The position numbers and the translations under genes are program-made. A stretch of 64,000 nt of DNA from contig NZ_FZNY01000003.1 of the NCBI RefSeq assembly GCF_900188275.1, positions 186,001 to 250,000 of the forward strand, written 5' to 3'. Shown piece by piece: positions 16,867 to 25,261 of the stretch. This DNA comes from Dokdonia pacifica. GTDB taxonomy: Bacteria > Bacteroidota > Bacteroidia > Flavobacteriales > Flavobacteriaceae. The first letter of the stretch is position 1. Each line of letters starts with the position of its first letter. Under the pieces are notes generated by a model. The model did not search any database. It was not told the origin of the DNA and was given only the letters and a program-made list of their open reading frames with translations.

Positions 16867-18063
16867 TTACTTTTTTCGATAGAGTTCTAGTACTTCAATA
16901 GGTAGTTTATTTGTTGATTTTTCTAAGACCAATCCATATTCTTTTAATGCAGCATGTAATGTTTTGGGATCGTCTTCAAACCATTCTAATTCAATGTCGT
17001 AAGTTTCTGTTAGATGCGTGCTATCTATAACAGGGAGGTCTGTGAATTTTTCTAAATATTTTGTAAGTGTTGCTATAGGTGCTTTTGTAGTTGTAAGCGT
17101 TGATCCCATAAATGAGTATCCAAATGCACTAGCCTTTGATGCTGTGATGGTATTGTCTACATTCTTTAAGATATAACTATCTAGTGTATCTATACTTGTT
17201 TTGGCATGGATGTCAAAATGTTCTTGAAGCATGGTAATTCCTAACTGTTTCCAATCGCCTCTATATTTTTGGGAGGTTTCAATCAATAAGGAATATCGAT
17301 GTTTTTTATCAAAAGGAAAATCTTTGTCGCTTAAGCTGTCTTTATAGACTATTCTATTAAAAGAAGGAATATCATATAGGGTTTTATAGAGCACGTCTAA
17401 GGTACGCGTCCACATTTTAATCCCATTATTTTCTCCATCGATGTCCTTTAGGTATTGAATTCCTCGTTTTTGTGCTTCAAAAGATCGTAATTCTAGCGTA
17501 TAATCTGAATTAGAGATGGCTTTTATCGTTTTTCCTTTTACGAGTGTATCGGCATAAAAATCATTTTTTATAGCTACTGAAATTTCATCAGTTGCGATGA
17601 GCCTACGTATCACTTCTTTATTGATAGTCGTTGGATTTGTAATGCCTCTTACAATGCCATCTTTATCTATAAGTATAGCATGAGGAATTACTTTATAATT
17701 GAAATACTTAGTGTGCATTGTATCAGATGCAATGCGTAATGATGTACCTGAGCGTTTTATATATTTTTCAAGACGTTCTTTATTTTCTGATGAAACTGTA
17801 ATGATTTCAATGTCATCTTTAAAGTGATTTTGCAAGCTGTCTAGTTTCTTCATTGCAGGAATGCACGGACCACACCAAGTAGCCCAAAACTCCAAAATAA
17901 CGGGCTTCCCTTTTAGATCAGATAAGGGAAGCTCTGTTTGAGTACTATTTAAAATATTTTGAAAGGTATAATTAGGAATAGGTTTTCCTACTTCAACTAC
18001 GGTACTTTCTTTTTTGCAGGCAATGAGGGAAACAACTAAAAAGAGGAAGAGTATTTTTTTCAT
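16867..18063 (-). CDS. TlpA-like thioredoxin lipoprotein with DUF3738 domain
   Basis: The signal peptide ends SLIACKKE (Cys16 lipidated). A thioredoxin domain follows with FWATWCGPC (Cys64, Cys67) and the cis-Pro segment KVIPHAILIDKDG, so it is a membrane-anchored disulfide reductase of the ResA/TlpA kind. From about residue 190 the protein is unlike TlpA and ends with DSTHLTETYDIELEWFEDD and a predicted final strand, as in the 'soil-associated' DUF3738 family. The pairing is known in Bacteroidetes, but its job is not. It is convergent with the RiPP precursor gene; no functional link can be shown. Confidence 0.85.
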   Translation of the reverse strand: MKKILFLFLVVSLIACKKESTVVEVGKPIPNYTFQNILNSTQTELPLSDLKGKPVILEFWATWCGPCIPAMKKLDSLQNHFKDDIEIITVSSENKERLEKYIKRSGTSLRIASDTMHTKYFNYKVIPHAILIDKDGIVRGITNPTTINKEVIRRLIATDEISVAIKNDFYADTLVKGKTIKAISNSDYTLELRSFEAQKRGIQYLKDIDGENNGIKMWTRTLDVLYKTLYDIPSFNRIVYKDSLSDKDFPFDKKHRYSLLIETSQKYRGDWKQLGITMLQEHFDIHAKTSIDTLDSYILKNVDNTITASKASAFGYSFMGSTLTTTKAPIATLTKYLEKFTDLPVIDSTHLTETYDIELEWFEDDPKTLHAALKEYGLVLEKSTNKLPIEVLELYRKK

Positions 18064-18091
18064 TTTTGGTGGAGATTTAAAACAATCAAAT

Positions 18092-18259
18092 CTATTTCAT
18101 AATGCGCCTTCCCAAAATGATAAATGTGTGAATGGTTCTTTTCAATGAGGGAAAAGGTGGTTTTTCTGTGTAAGTAGCCGTAGTAACACCATTGATTTCA
18201 ATTGCAGAACCCTTTGCTTTGATATAAACGTCATTTCAATGATTAGGTTTAATAATGCT
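18092..18259 (-). pseudogene. remnant of a DUF1080-type protein gene
   Basis: On the minus strand the fragment reads KPNH-stop-NDVYIKAKGSAIEINGVTTATYTEK. Here TGA (18236-18238) stands where the family has Trp (H-W-N). The pattern WN-x-YxIxAKGxxIxxxxNG is that of 3-keto-disaccharide hydrolase (DUF1080) C-terminal parts. The rest of the domain is missing on both sides, and the frame drifts into unrelated sequence (PPFPSLKRT). It lies between the SUFU and TlpA-like genes. Called from eye alignment only. Confidence 0.45.
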
Positions 18260-18261
18260 AT

Positions 18262-18978
18262 CTATAAACAGACATTTTTTCGTCCTACTTTGACAATTTC
18301 TTCAATTCCAAATTTGTCAAATCTCTCAAGTAATTCTCGTGTGCTATGTTGTTTTTTAAATTCGAGTTCCTCTTTATAAAGTGGAATTAAGGTATAAATG
18401 TCAATGATCTTATCATTTTCAAGTACAATCTCAGTAAAATCAGCTGATAACTCCATAGAATGTGCTAGCATGACCGAATTAAAGCCTATGCCTTCGGCAA
18501 ACTCCGTATCCTCTTCGTGACCATAGGTATGTCCAAAACCTAGCCAAGTTTTATTAGGGTGTGGAAGCGCCATTAATTCTTTCATAATTCGCATAGGCCA
18601 ATAGTTTTGTTCATCCTTAAAAGATTCATAGGCTAGGTTCCACTCTTTTGGAAGCAACATCATAACTTCTGCATATGGAGATGATGCTATATCTTTTGGA
18701 ACATTCATAGGTAAGGCACTCATCCCACAGCTTAATAAAATATGAAAAGGTCTGTCTTCTGTTGCTTTGATAAAGTAAATGTCTTTATGAATGATTTCAG
18801 ATTCTATTTCATTAAGCACGTCAATGTCTTCACTTTCATCGAAAAATTGATCTAAATGATTATCAATAATTGCTACACTATTGGGTACTTTTTTGGGTGT
18901 GTTTTTTACTGTTTTATGAGAACAAGAGAAAGCAAAGAATACAATGATAAGTATGGCAGTTTGACAACATGTCTTCAT
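18262..18978 (-). CDS. SUFU (suppressor of fused) domain lipoprotein
   Basis: The N-terminus is a lipoprotein signal ending FFAFSCSHK. The mature part carries the SUFU pattern: PFHILLSCGMSALPMNVP, YAEVMMLLPKEW, YWPMRIMKELMALPHPNKTWLGFGHT and a late acidic region. Bacterial SUFU proteins often act as immunity proteins next to polymorphic toxins, but no toxin gene is seen here. The family assignment is strong; the immunity role is an inference from other genomes. The lipid anchor would place it in the envelope, which is unusual for an immunity protein against a cytoplasmic toxin. Confidence 0.85.
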   Translation of the reverse strand: MKTCCQTAILIIVFFAFSCSHKTVKNTPKKVPNSVAIIDNHLDQFFDESEDIDVLNEIESEIIHKDIYFIKATEDRPFHILLSCGMSALPMNVPKDIASSPYAEVMMLLPKEWNLAYESFKDEQNYWPMRIMKELMALPHPNKTWLGFGHTYGHEEDTEFAEGIGFNSVMLAHSMELSADFTEIVLENDKIIDIYTLIPLYKEELEFKKQHSTRELLERFDKFGIEEIVKVGRKNVCL

Positions 18979-19116
18979 TTGGTTTTCATTTAGAATGAAT
19001 TGCTATTAAGTAGCTTCTAAAATACAAAAGCTATAGATATAGACCTATAGCTTTCTGTGTTTAAAATGATGAGATTCATTCAATATGGGATTCGCCACAT
19101 ATAGTCTTTAGAAATC

Positions 19117-20499
19117 TTAGTTTTCTAATACTTCCAAAGCGCGATCTATTCCACTATCTACCCCTTCTTCAAAGTCTGCGGTTGAGAAAAAGGAAATTTG
19201 ATTTTCTGGAGCACCAGGACCAATCCCTACAATTTCAAAAGTAACACCCTGCGCATCTGTATAGATCTCATTGGATAGTCCTACTTCGGCTCCATTGGGT
19301 AATACGTGATTTAATATTGTAGAAAATGCACCTGCGGTATTTTCTCCTACGATAGTCACATAAGGTTGATCTTTCAGACATAATGTAAAAAGCTCTCCTG
19401 CGCTTACCGTGATAGGACTTGCAAGTAATACAATGTCTTCTGTAAATTGAAAATTACCTTTAGGACCTATAGAGAAAGCAGTGTTCTCTGTATAACTATC
19501 TCCTAATCTCGCTTTTTTGAAATAGGACAGTCGTTCTTGATCCATAAAACGCGATGCGATATCTAAGGCTACGGTATCAATACCTCCTTCATTAAAACGG
19601 AGATCCAGTACGAGCTTCGAAATTCCTGCCGCAGTAAGATCTTCCATGATGGTATCTAAAATATCATTTAATGTCGATAACTCATTATTGAAATCTGTAC
19701 CGTAGCCTTCCATCGTTAAGACATTAATATATCCAGTTTCATCATCTATCAATCCCCAGATAATATTATCTCTGTCATCTATTCCAAATTCACCTCCTAA
19801 GTATTCTGTAACGATGGTGATGAGTTTTTCATTACCAAGATCATAATAGTCTTGTATATCTTGTATGATCAAATCTCCGCTTAAGTTGGCGTTTAATCGT
19901 TCTAATAATCTAACATCTCCAGATTCAATTTCAATGCCTAGTTCGTCATCATAAATACTTACATGCCCATCTTCTAATACTAAAGCTAACTCTTCTATAA
20001 TATCATATAAGTTTTCGGAAGTTACTTGATCTCTTAGGCTTTCATACTGAGCCCAGTCTATATTTCTAGCTTCAAAAAAAGCATAATAGTCATTAAAAAT
20101 ATTCCAGAAATGATCAAAATTCACCTTTGGCTCATCTGTCATAGCTATCTGGTCAGATAGACAGAATGGATTTTGTTCTGGAAGTCGTGTAAATACCACA
20201 TCGATATCTGAAAGATCTGAAGAAGCAACGAGTTCATTTTCGCTTATTTGATTTAACTCAAAACCAAAGAAATCTTCGATTACAAAATCATCATCTTGTA
20301 TGGCACATCCCGCTGCATTTACATTGTAAAATATATCGTTACTCTCTGTAAATTCAAAAATATATCCTTTCTCTTCAGAGAACCATATCTCACTTACCGA
20401 ATCTCCTGTTGGAGGTGTTGGAGGAGTGGTATCATCATCATTGTTACAAGAGAAGAGAATGAATAAAAGAAAACATAAGAGTCCTTTTTTTATAATCAT
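19117..20499 (-). CDS. S41 family peptidase, lipoprotein
   Basis: I prefer the start MIIKKGLLCFLL (ATG 20497-20499), since it begins the signal peptide; its lipobox is LFSCNNDDD. A Pro/Thr linker follows, then a tail-specific protease fold: LVLDLRFNEGGID, the Ser region LLASPITVSAGELFTLCLK and IVGENTAGAFS. Usual CtpA enzymes have a Lys in the last motif and a PDZ domain; neither is evident, so this is the PDZ-less S41 type common in flavobacteria. It follows the small beta-barrel gene by 52 bp on the same strand. Confidence 0.88.
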   Translation of the reverse strand: MIIKKGLLCFLLFILFSCNNDDDTTPPTPPTGDSVSEIWFSEEKGYIFEFTESNDIFYNVNAAGCAIQDDDFVIEDFFGFELNQISENELVASSDLSDIDVVFTRLPEQNPFCLSDQIAMTDEPKVNFDHFWNIFNDYYAFFEARNIDWAQYESLRDQVTSENLYDIIEELALVLEDGHVSIYDDELGIEIESGDVRLLERLNANLSGDLIIQDIQDYYDLGNEKLITIVTEYLGGEFGIDDRDNIIWGLIDDETGYINVLTMEGYGTDFNNELSTLNDILDTIMEDLTAAGISKLVLDLRFNEGGIDTVALDIASRFMDQERLSYFKKARLGDSYTENTAFSIGPKGNFQFTEDIVLLASPITVSAGELFTLCLKDQPYVTIVGENTAGAFSTILNHVLPNGAEVGLSNEIYTDAQGVTFEIVGIGPGAPENQISFFSTADFEEGVDSGIDRALEVLEN

Positions 20500-20551
20500 A
20501 AGTAGAAGTTGTTTGTTTATTGTTTGAAACATCATAGTTTTTGATTTTTAA

Positions 20552-21094
20552 TTAGAAAAAGAAGTAACCAATAGATAGCTGAACGAAGCGATTTTTAGTA
20601 GTAATCCCTTCCACATTACTTATGTTAGCTATACCCAGATTGTATCTGGCATTAAAGAAAAGTCCGTTGTTGAGTGTATATCCTACTCCTAAGCCAAGAC
20701 TAAAATCTACGCTTGTAAATGCATCTTTTATATTGGCATCTGTATCGGTATCTTCTGCAGAAAGTAAAAAACCTATTTGCGGGCCCGCTTCCAGACTTAA
20801 TCCTTTTACCACATAATATTTTCCTATCAAAGGAACATTAAGGTAGGTAAGAATAGCTGATGAAGATCCTTGCCCTGAATACATCAATTCTGGTTGGAAA
20901 GAAATTTTTTCAGTAATAGGAACTTCTAAAAGCAAGCCAAAAGCAACATCTGAGGTAATGTCAAGCTCATCTTCAGCATCGTTAGTAATTGTCGCAAAGT
21001 TCAACCCAGCTTTAGCACCAAATTTTAGTTCTTGTGCACTACCAGTGGTTAATCCTATAACTGTGATGACAGTTATTAATAATCGTTTTTTCAT
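20552..21094 (-). CDS. outer-membrane beta-barrel (porin family) protein
   Basis: A signal peptide (MKKRLLITVITVIGLTTGSAQ) precedes an eight-strand-like barrel: LKFGAKAGLNFATI, VAFGLLLEVPITEKISFQPELMYSGQG, YLNVPLIGKYYVVKGLSLEAGPQIGFLL, FSLGLGVGYTLNNGLFFNARYNLGIANI and a final strand ending SIGYFFF with a C-terminal Phe. This is the PF13568-type small barrel of Bacteroidetes. It lies directly upstream of the S41 lipoprotein gene in an apparent operon, behind an AraC-type membrane regulator. Confidence 0.88.
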   Translation of the reverse strand: MKKRLLITVITVIGLTTGSAQELKFGAKAGLNFATITNDAEDELDITSDVAFGLLLEVPITEKISFQPELMYSGQGSSSAILTYLNVPLIGKYYVVKGLSLEAGPQIGFLLSAEDTDTDANIKDAFTSVDFSLGLGVGYTLNNGLFFNARYNLGIANISNVEGITTKNRFVQLSIGYFFF

Positions 21095-21196
21095 TAATTA
21101 CGTTTTTTGATTTATAGTTATAAAACTATAGCTATCAAAAAAGTAAAAGGGTAACTTTTGGTCTGGAGGTGTACTAAAACAGCAGGATTATACAAA

Positions 21197-22288
21197 TCAG
21201 GACGTTTCTTGAAGCTTTCTATACGCACCTGGAGACATTCCTGAATTTGTTTTGAAAGCACTATAGAATGCACTCTTTGATTTAAAGCCCGCTTCCATAC
21301 CAATGGCCTCTACAGAGTATTTGTTAAACACAGGATCGTGTAATAATTTTTTGGCGGCTTCAATGCGGTATTCATTTACAAATTGAATCACACTTTTGTT
21401 GAGCTCTTGATTGATAACTTGAGAGATATTCCCCTCACTAGTTCCCAACCGGGTGGCTAAATCTAATCTACTTAAAAGCGGATCTTTATATACTTCTTCC
21501 TCTTCCATTAAGACATACAGTTGAGGAATAATTTTGGAAGTCGTTGTTGGTTTGATTTTCTTTTTGGGTGCTGTAGTATCTGTTTTTTTCGAAACCAAAT
21601 AGTCATGGATTTCATCCCTTTGTACGACAATTTGTAGCTTAAATACCCCATAATATAATACCCACCAGGATAAAAAAGAAACGAGTATCCATAGATAATC
21701 AACTGTGTATTCAGAATCGAATGCATAAAACTCTATACTTGATAAAAACCAACATAGAATAATCATCATCATAAAAAGGTTAAATCGTAATAACCATCGC
21801 CTTTTATCTTTTGAAATCGTGTTAGATTTTTTGATTAAATACCGACTCCAAAAGATTAAAAAAACATTCAAAAATAAGGTGCTAATATCTTTTGCATAAA
21901 ATACAAAAACTGCAAAATCAGACTCATACAAATGAAAAATGTCATCCAAGTGAAGAATGGTTTCTACAATTACCGAACATATAAAAGGAAGATATAACCA
22001 TTTATACCAAGGTCTTGTAAGATATACATGCTGAATTTGAATGAGGAAATACGTATATAAGGTCACTGCAATCAGTAACTCTATCATGACAAAATACAGA
22101 AAACTTAAAAATCCACTCTCAGGATTGATAATATCTAATAATGCCAAACTACTGATCAAGAATAGCGTTAGGGCAAGGTAATTATTGGCGCGACTCTTAT
22201 AAAATCTAGTGGTGACTAAAGCAATACTGATGAAGTATCCTATGATGATACTTGCAATAATAGCTATGTCACCTAGTGTTGTAATCAA
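21197..22288 (-). CDS. AraC-type regulator with multi-pass membrane N-terminus
   Basis: The first about 210 residues contain seven hydrophobic segments (e.g. IAIIASIIIGYFISIALVT, FLSFLYFVMIELLIAVTLY). The C-terminus is an AraC/XylS DNA-binding domain with both helix-turn-helices: LATRLGTSEGNISQVINQEL and SVEAIGMEAGFKSKSAFYSAFK, then GMSPGAYRK. Such proteins sense a signal in or across the inner membrane and bind DNA directly. The barrel and S41 genes start about 100 bp past its stop on the same strand and are plausible targets, which is inference. Confidence 0.9.
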   Translation of the reverse strand: MITTLGDIAIIASIIIGYFISIALVTTRFYKSRANNYLALTLFLISSLALLDIINPESGFLSFLYFVMIELLIAVTLYTYFLIQIQHVYLTRPWYKWLYLPFICSVIVETILHLDDIFHLYESDFAVFVFYAKDISTLFLNVFLIFWSRYLIKKSNTISKDKRRWLLRFNLFMMMIILCWFLSSIEFYAFDSEYTVDYLWILVSFLSWWVLYYGVFKLQIVVQRDEIHDYLVSKKTDTTAPKKKIKPTTTSKIIPQLYVLMEEEEVYKDPLLSRLDLATRLGTSEGNISQVINQELNKSVIQFVNEYRIEAAKKLLHDPVFNKYSVEAIGMEAGFKSKSAFYSAFKTNSGMSPGAYRKLQETS

Positions 22289-22426
22289 TGATTGTAGGAA
22301 TTAGTTAGTATGTATTTAGACTTATTGATGATATATAAGCACCCGCTAATATACATGGTATCTTAACTGAAAAAACCTAATTATAGTATAAGGATTCGTT
22401 AATTATATGATAATATGGAGATGCAT

Positions 22427-22450
22427 GTATACGCTTTCGCGAAAGCGTAT
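22427..22450. repeat. short palindrome CGCTTTCGCGAAAGCG
   Basis: A perfect 24-bp palindrome with the common 16-bp core. It lies in the 261-bp gap (22289-22549) between the AraC-type gene start and the TetR gene end; the gap has no other gene. Confidence 0.9.
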
Positions 22451-22497
22451 AAAACATTCATTGCAGTGTGAAATAGATCGTTTTTTTTTAATAGGAT

Positions 22498-22523
22498 ATC
22501 TGGTACAGACGAGAACTAGCTGG
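22498..22523 (-). repeat. decayed copy of the GCACTCGTC hairpin repeat
   Basis: GTACAGACGAGAACTAGCTGGGA compares, with about five changes, to the right half of the repeat at 25170 (the segment ACAGACGAGCGCTAGCGGGG). It lies 27 bp past the stop of the TetR-type gene, the same position as in the intact copies. Confidence 0.45.
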
Positions 22524-22549
22524 GAAAGCATTACCTGTAAGGTGCCAAT

Positions 22550-23179
22550 TTACATACTTTTATTCTCTAACATCTTAAAATACTTGTGATATTCATCTCT
22601 TGATTCTTCTTCTAGATAGGGTTCTAATAATCCACAGCATATTTTCATATAATGGATTAACCGTTCCGTTTGATTTAATTTTGGTGATAGTTCAGAATCA
22701 ATGGGCCAAAAATTATTTAGAATATTACCAACATTAATAAGTCTAATGATTTGGCTTTCTGTAATATCTTTTTTTAATATCCCCATTTGCATATAATATA
22801 AGAAGACTTGTTTAGCCATGTTTGTTTCTTCTATTCTGTTTTTAAAATAGGCTTCTTTAATTTTGGGATGATTGGTCAGTATTTCAAATAAGTTAAGATA
22901 GAAGAATTTGTATTTTTCTTGTATTAAGAATAGTGCTTTATGACAATCTAAATAGGTGTTTATTGTTGGTTCCTGTTTTTGAATAGTATCATATATTTTT
23001 TGATTTTCATCTAGTATTTCCTCATATAATTGCTGTAAGATTCTTTTTTTATCAGGGAAATGATAGGAAAAACTCCCTAAACTTATTTTTAGTTGATCAC
23101 AGATCACTCTTGTGGTTACATTACTTATTCCTTTGGCATTATATAATAGTCTTGCTTGGTCAAGTATTTTCTGTTTCAT
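22550..23179 (-). CDS. TetR-family transcriptional regulator
   Basis: The 209-residue protein opens with a TetR helix-turn-helix: KQKILDQARLLYNAKGISNVTTRVICDQLKISLGSFSYHFPDKKRIL. The rest is helical ligand-binding domain with no assignable ligand. A small membrane-protein gene starts 49 bp away on the other strand. A perfect 16-bp palindrome between them overlaps a TACATTTG promoter box, so the regulator most likely represses that gene and itself. Confidence 0.92.
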   Translation of the reverse strand: MKQKILDQARLLYNAKGISNVTTRVICDQLKISLGSFSYHFPDKKRILQQLYEEILDENQKIYDTIQKQEPTINTYLDCHKALFLIQEKYKFFYLNLFEILTNHPKIKEAYFKNRIEETNMAKQVFLYYMQMGILKKDITESQIIRLINVGNILNNFWPIDSELSPKLNQTERLIHYMKICCGLLEPYLEEESRDEYHKYFKMLENKSM

Positions 23180-23198
23180 ATGTCAAAAATATTAAAAT

Positions 23199-23214
23199 TC
23201 GTACATTTGTACGA
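23199..23214 (+). promoter_or_regulatory. promoter box within TetR operator palindrome
   Basis: TCGTACATTTGTACGA is a perfect 16-bp palindrome. Inside it TACATTTG (23202-23209) matches the Bacteroidetes -7 box for the plus-strand gene at 23229. The overlap suits direct repression. Confidence 0.72.
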
Positions 23215-23228
23215 CAAAAAATATAGTT

Positions 23229-23534
23229 ATGAATTTTTCAATAATAGATTTCCTTATTGGACTCACATTAATTAATACAATACCACATTTTGTACTTGGT
23301 ATTTGGAAAGGTAGGATGTTTAGCGGACTTGGCTTTGGGAATACACAAAATATTCTATATGGAGTATTAAATCTTGTAATCTCCATATGCCTATTTGTCT
23401 ATAAATATGGTTTTGAAGGAATGATTCAAAATAGCATGTATTTAGGGGCGCTCTTTGTGATTTTTTCCTATTTTATCGTTGGGAATATATGCTACACCTA
23501 TTTTCATAAAAAATATTATTCAAGACAGGCGTAA
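23229..23534 (+). CDS. small integral membrane protein (TetR target)
   Basis: This 101-residue protein has three hydrophobic segments: IIDFLIGLTLINTIPHFVLGIW, ILYGVLNLVISICLFVYKY and LGALFVIFSYFIVGNICYTYF, with a basic C-terminus (HKKYYSRQA). I do not recognise the family. It is read divergently from the TetR gene through a shared 49-bp promoter region, which marks it as the likely regulated gene. It could be a small efflux or stress membrane protein; this cannot be read from the sequence. Confidence 0.75.
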   Translation: MNFSIIDFLIGLTLINTIPHFVLGIWKGRMFSGLGFGNTQNILYGVLNLVISICLFVYKYGFEGMIQNSMYLGALFVIFSYFIVGNICYTYFHKKYYSRQA

Positions 23535-23572
23535 TAAATTGTATAGATAGTTGGGAATGTTATTTTTCAATA

Positions 23573-23606
23573 AAGCACTCATCACAAACGAGTGTTAGCG
23601 GGGGAT
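23573..23606 (-). repeat. GCACTCGTC hairpin repeat, copy 2
   Basis: This variant reads GCACTCATCACAAACGAGTG followed by TTAGCGGGGGA. It begins 5 bp past the stop of the zinc-ribbon gene and, on the other side, follows the membrane-protein gene at 23229-23534. The paired changes keep the stem. Confidence 0.7.
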
Positions 23607-23610
23607 ACTC

Positions 23611-23904
23611 TTACTCATTCTTCATCTCCCAATTGAAATTTAAAGATTTGCATTTTGGGCATTCAACATATTCTCCTTTTAAGTAATCAACATTACAGCG
23701 ATTACACTTCCCGTAGATGGTATTGATGTGCATTACTGAGAACTTAGCATCAATGTGTTCTACACCATACAATGTTCTTATTTTATCAATAGCCTCCATA
23801 AATTTATGATCAATTTTTAATGCAGTTAGGAGTTTCTTTTCCTCAATAGTAAATTCAGGAATTTGATAGGCTCTTTTTCCACAACGCTTACAAGACTTTA
23901 TCAT
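23611..23904 (-). CDS. double zinc-ribbon protein
   Basis: This 97-residue protein has two separate metal sites: CKRCGKRA near the N-terminus, and CNRCNVDYLKGEYVECPKC toward the C-terminus, i.e. four CxxC-type pairs or knuckles in all. Between them is a helix (FTIEEKKLLTALKIDHKFMEAIDKIRTLYG). No enzyme domain or signal peptide is seen. It may bind nucleic acid or a protein partner. The flanking hairpin repeats place it among the accessory genes of this stretch. Confidence 0.68.
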   Translation of the reverse strand: MIKSCKRCGKRAYQIPEFTIEEKKLLTALKIDHKFMEAIDKIRTLYGVEHIDAKFSVMHINTIYGKCNRCNVDYLKGEYVECPKCKSLNFNWEMKNE

Positions 23905-24032
23905 AGGTATTAGAAATTCTCAGGGTTGTGTTTGTTTATAAGTAATGTTTTAAGATAGCTTCTAAAAATATGAAAAACAAACAAAGTAACATTCTAGTTT
24001 TTATATGTAAGATGGGTAGCACTTTTATTAGA

Positions 24033-24065
24033 TAGCATTCGTCACAGACGAGCGCTAGTGGGGGA
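24033..24065 (-). repeat. GCACTCGTC hairpin repeat, copy 3
   Basis: The copy reads GCATTCGTCACAGACGAGCG then CTAGTGGGGGA. It overlaps the 3' end of the membrane-protein gene at 24042 and supplies its last codons and stop (C-terminal PTSARL). Confidence 0.75.
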
Positions 24066-24890
24066 ATATTTTGGTTCTATCCATTTCTTATAAATAAAAA
24101 AATCGATTAATGGTAGACTGATAATAATGAGTAATAAAGCTAATTGAGACATAACTAATGATATATATTGATTGTATAATAAAGAATCAAACCATACTAT
24201 TAGTTTATCTTTTATTGCTTGTTCAATATCTTTATGTCCTACATCTAATAAGAAATCCATTCCAGTACTAAACTCTTCATATGATAATGATTCGTCAATA
24301 TTTACATGGGCTTTTGCTCCAGCTGCATTAAGCATACCATAGACAGATATTTTGTAAATATCATTTCCATACTTACTTATTAGAAAGTTTGCTAATTTAT
24401 TTTTATTGTTATCTATAACAGAATATCCTGTATTATATTCTGTTGCTGTTATTTTTAGATACTCTTCTAAAGCAATGGAACTATCTTTTACCTCTCGTGC
24501 AGATTGTTGTAATTTAATAATATATTCATTTTTGCTTTTTTCTGATTCAAAAGATAGTTTAAGAATATTGTTATAAACACTAGATATGATAGCTCCATTC
24601 TCTTTATCCAGAATCTTGTATACCCCTGTAATAAAACCAATATTTCCAAAAAGAAATAGAAATCCAATAATAAGCACAGGAACATATAATTTTGCTACCC
24701 AATTATAATATTTAGGTTTTCTTTTTAAAATTTTTTTCTTGTGTAGAATAATAGCGTAAAAGATTGATATAAGTAAACCAAGAAATAAAAATATAATGAT
24801 GTTAAAAATTAAAGTTCCTGTGTGAGGTAGCACAATATTTTTAATAATATCCCAAATCATACCCCATTCTATTTTATCAAAATCTTCCAT
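24042..24890 (-). CDS. hypothetical membrane protein, 282 residues
   Basis: Hydrophobic segments lie at about residues 20-45 (TLIFNIIIFLFLGLLISIFYAIIL), 67-90 (LYVPVLIIGFLFLFGNIGFITGVY) and 245-268 (LVMSQLALLLIIISLPLIDFFIY). A mostly helical 150-residue soluble part with a coiled-coil-like stretch lies between the last two. I do not recognise the family. The last residues PTSARL come from the hairpin repeat at 24033, which suggests that the original end was replaced when the repeat arrived. Confidence 0.65.
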   Translation of the reverse strand: MEDFDKIEWGMIWDIIKNIVLPHTGTLIFNIIIFLFLGLLISIFYAIILHKKKILKRKPKYYNWVAKLYVPVLIIGFLFLFGNIGFITGVYKILDKENGAIISSVYNNILKLSFESEKSKNEYIIKLQQSAREVKDSSIALEEYLKITATEYNTGYSVIDNNKNKLANFLISKYGNDIYKISVYGMLNAAGAKAHVNIDESLSYEEFSTGMDFLLDVGHKDIEQAIKDKLIVWFDSLLYNQYISLVMSQLALLLIIISLPLIDFFIYKKWIEPKYSPTSARL

Positions 24891-25169
24891 TTTATATATT
24901 CCTGATTAATGTATTTGAACCGAAAATGAATGATATCCAATTAAAAGAAAAATGATAACGTAAATAGTCTGTGGTTTCATTGATTGTAAATATTTCATAA
25001 CAACCCTTATGGTTGCCTGTTATGGATTAAAAATACATAAACCTGTTTACTTAATTGTCAGATAACACATAGATATGCGTTTATACCATAAAATCTTGCT
25101 GTAATTATGATTAGTGTGTCTTTGTTATCAAGAGGTATTGACTTTGAGTCATAAATTCTTACTCCATAC
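24891..25169. other. intergenic, possible 30-residue membrane peptide
   Basis: No sizeable gene. On the minus strand 24906-24998 could encode a 30-residue peptide with one hydrophobic stretch (IYVIIFLLIGYHSF). A hairpin-like CATAACAACC...GGTTGCCTGTTATG is at 24998-25025. Both are weak calls. Confidence 0.25.
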
Positions 25170-25200
25170 GGCACTCGTCACAGACGAGCGCTAGCGGGGA
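25170..25200 (-). repeat. GCACTCGTC hairpin repeat, copy 4
   Basis: The fullest copy: GGCACTCGTCACAGACGAGC then GCTAGCGGGGA. The stem GC-CTCGTC/GACGAG-GC closes on a 3-nt ACA loop. It lies 62 bp past the stop of the gene at 25262. Confidence 0.8.
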
Positions 25201-25261
25201 CTTTGCAAATAGACACTGACTTTTTGATTAAACACCAATCTCCCTATTGCTATATATAGTG

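Noticed and set aside
24906-24998. 30-residue hydrophobic peptide ORF
   Set aside because: Too short, no clear start signal and no relation to known peptides; mentioned only within the intergenic entry.
23573-25200. Classical integron attC sites
   Set aside because: The repeats lack the RYYYAAC/GTTRRRY core pair and no integron integrase is seen; only the general cassette idea is kept as a hypothesis.
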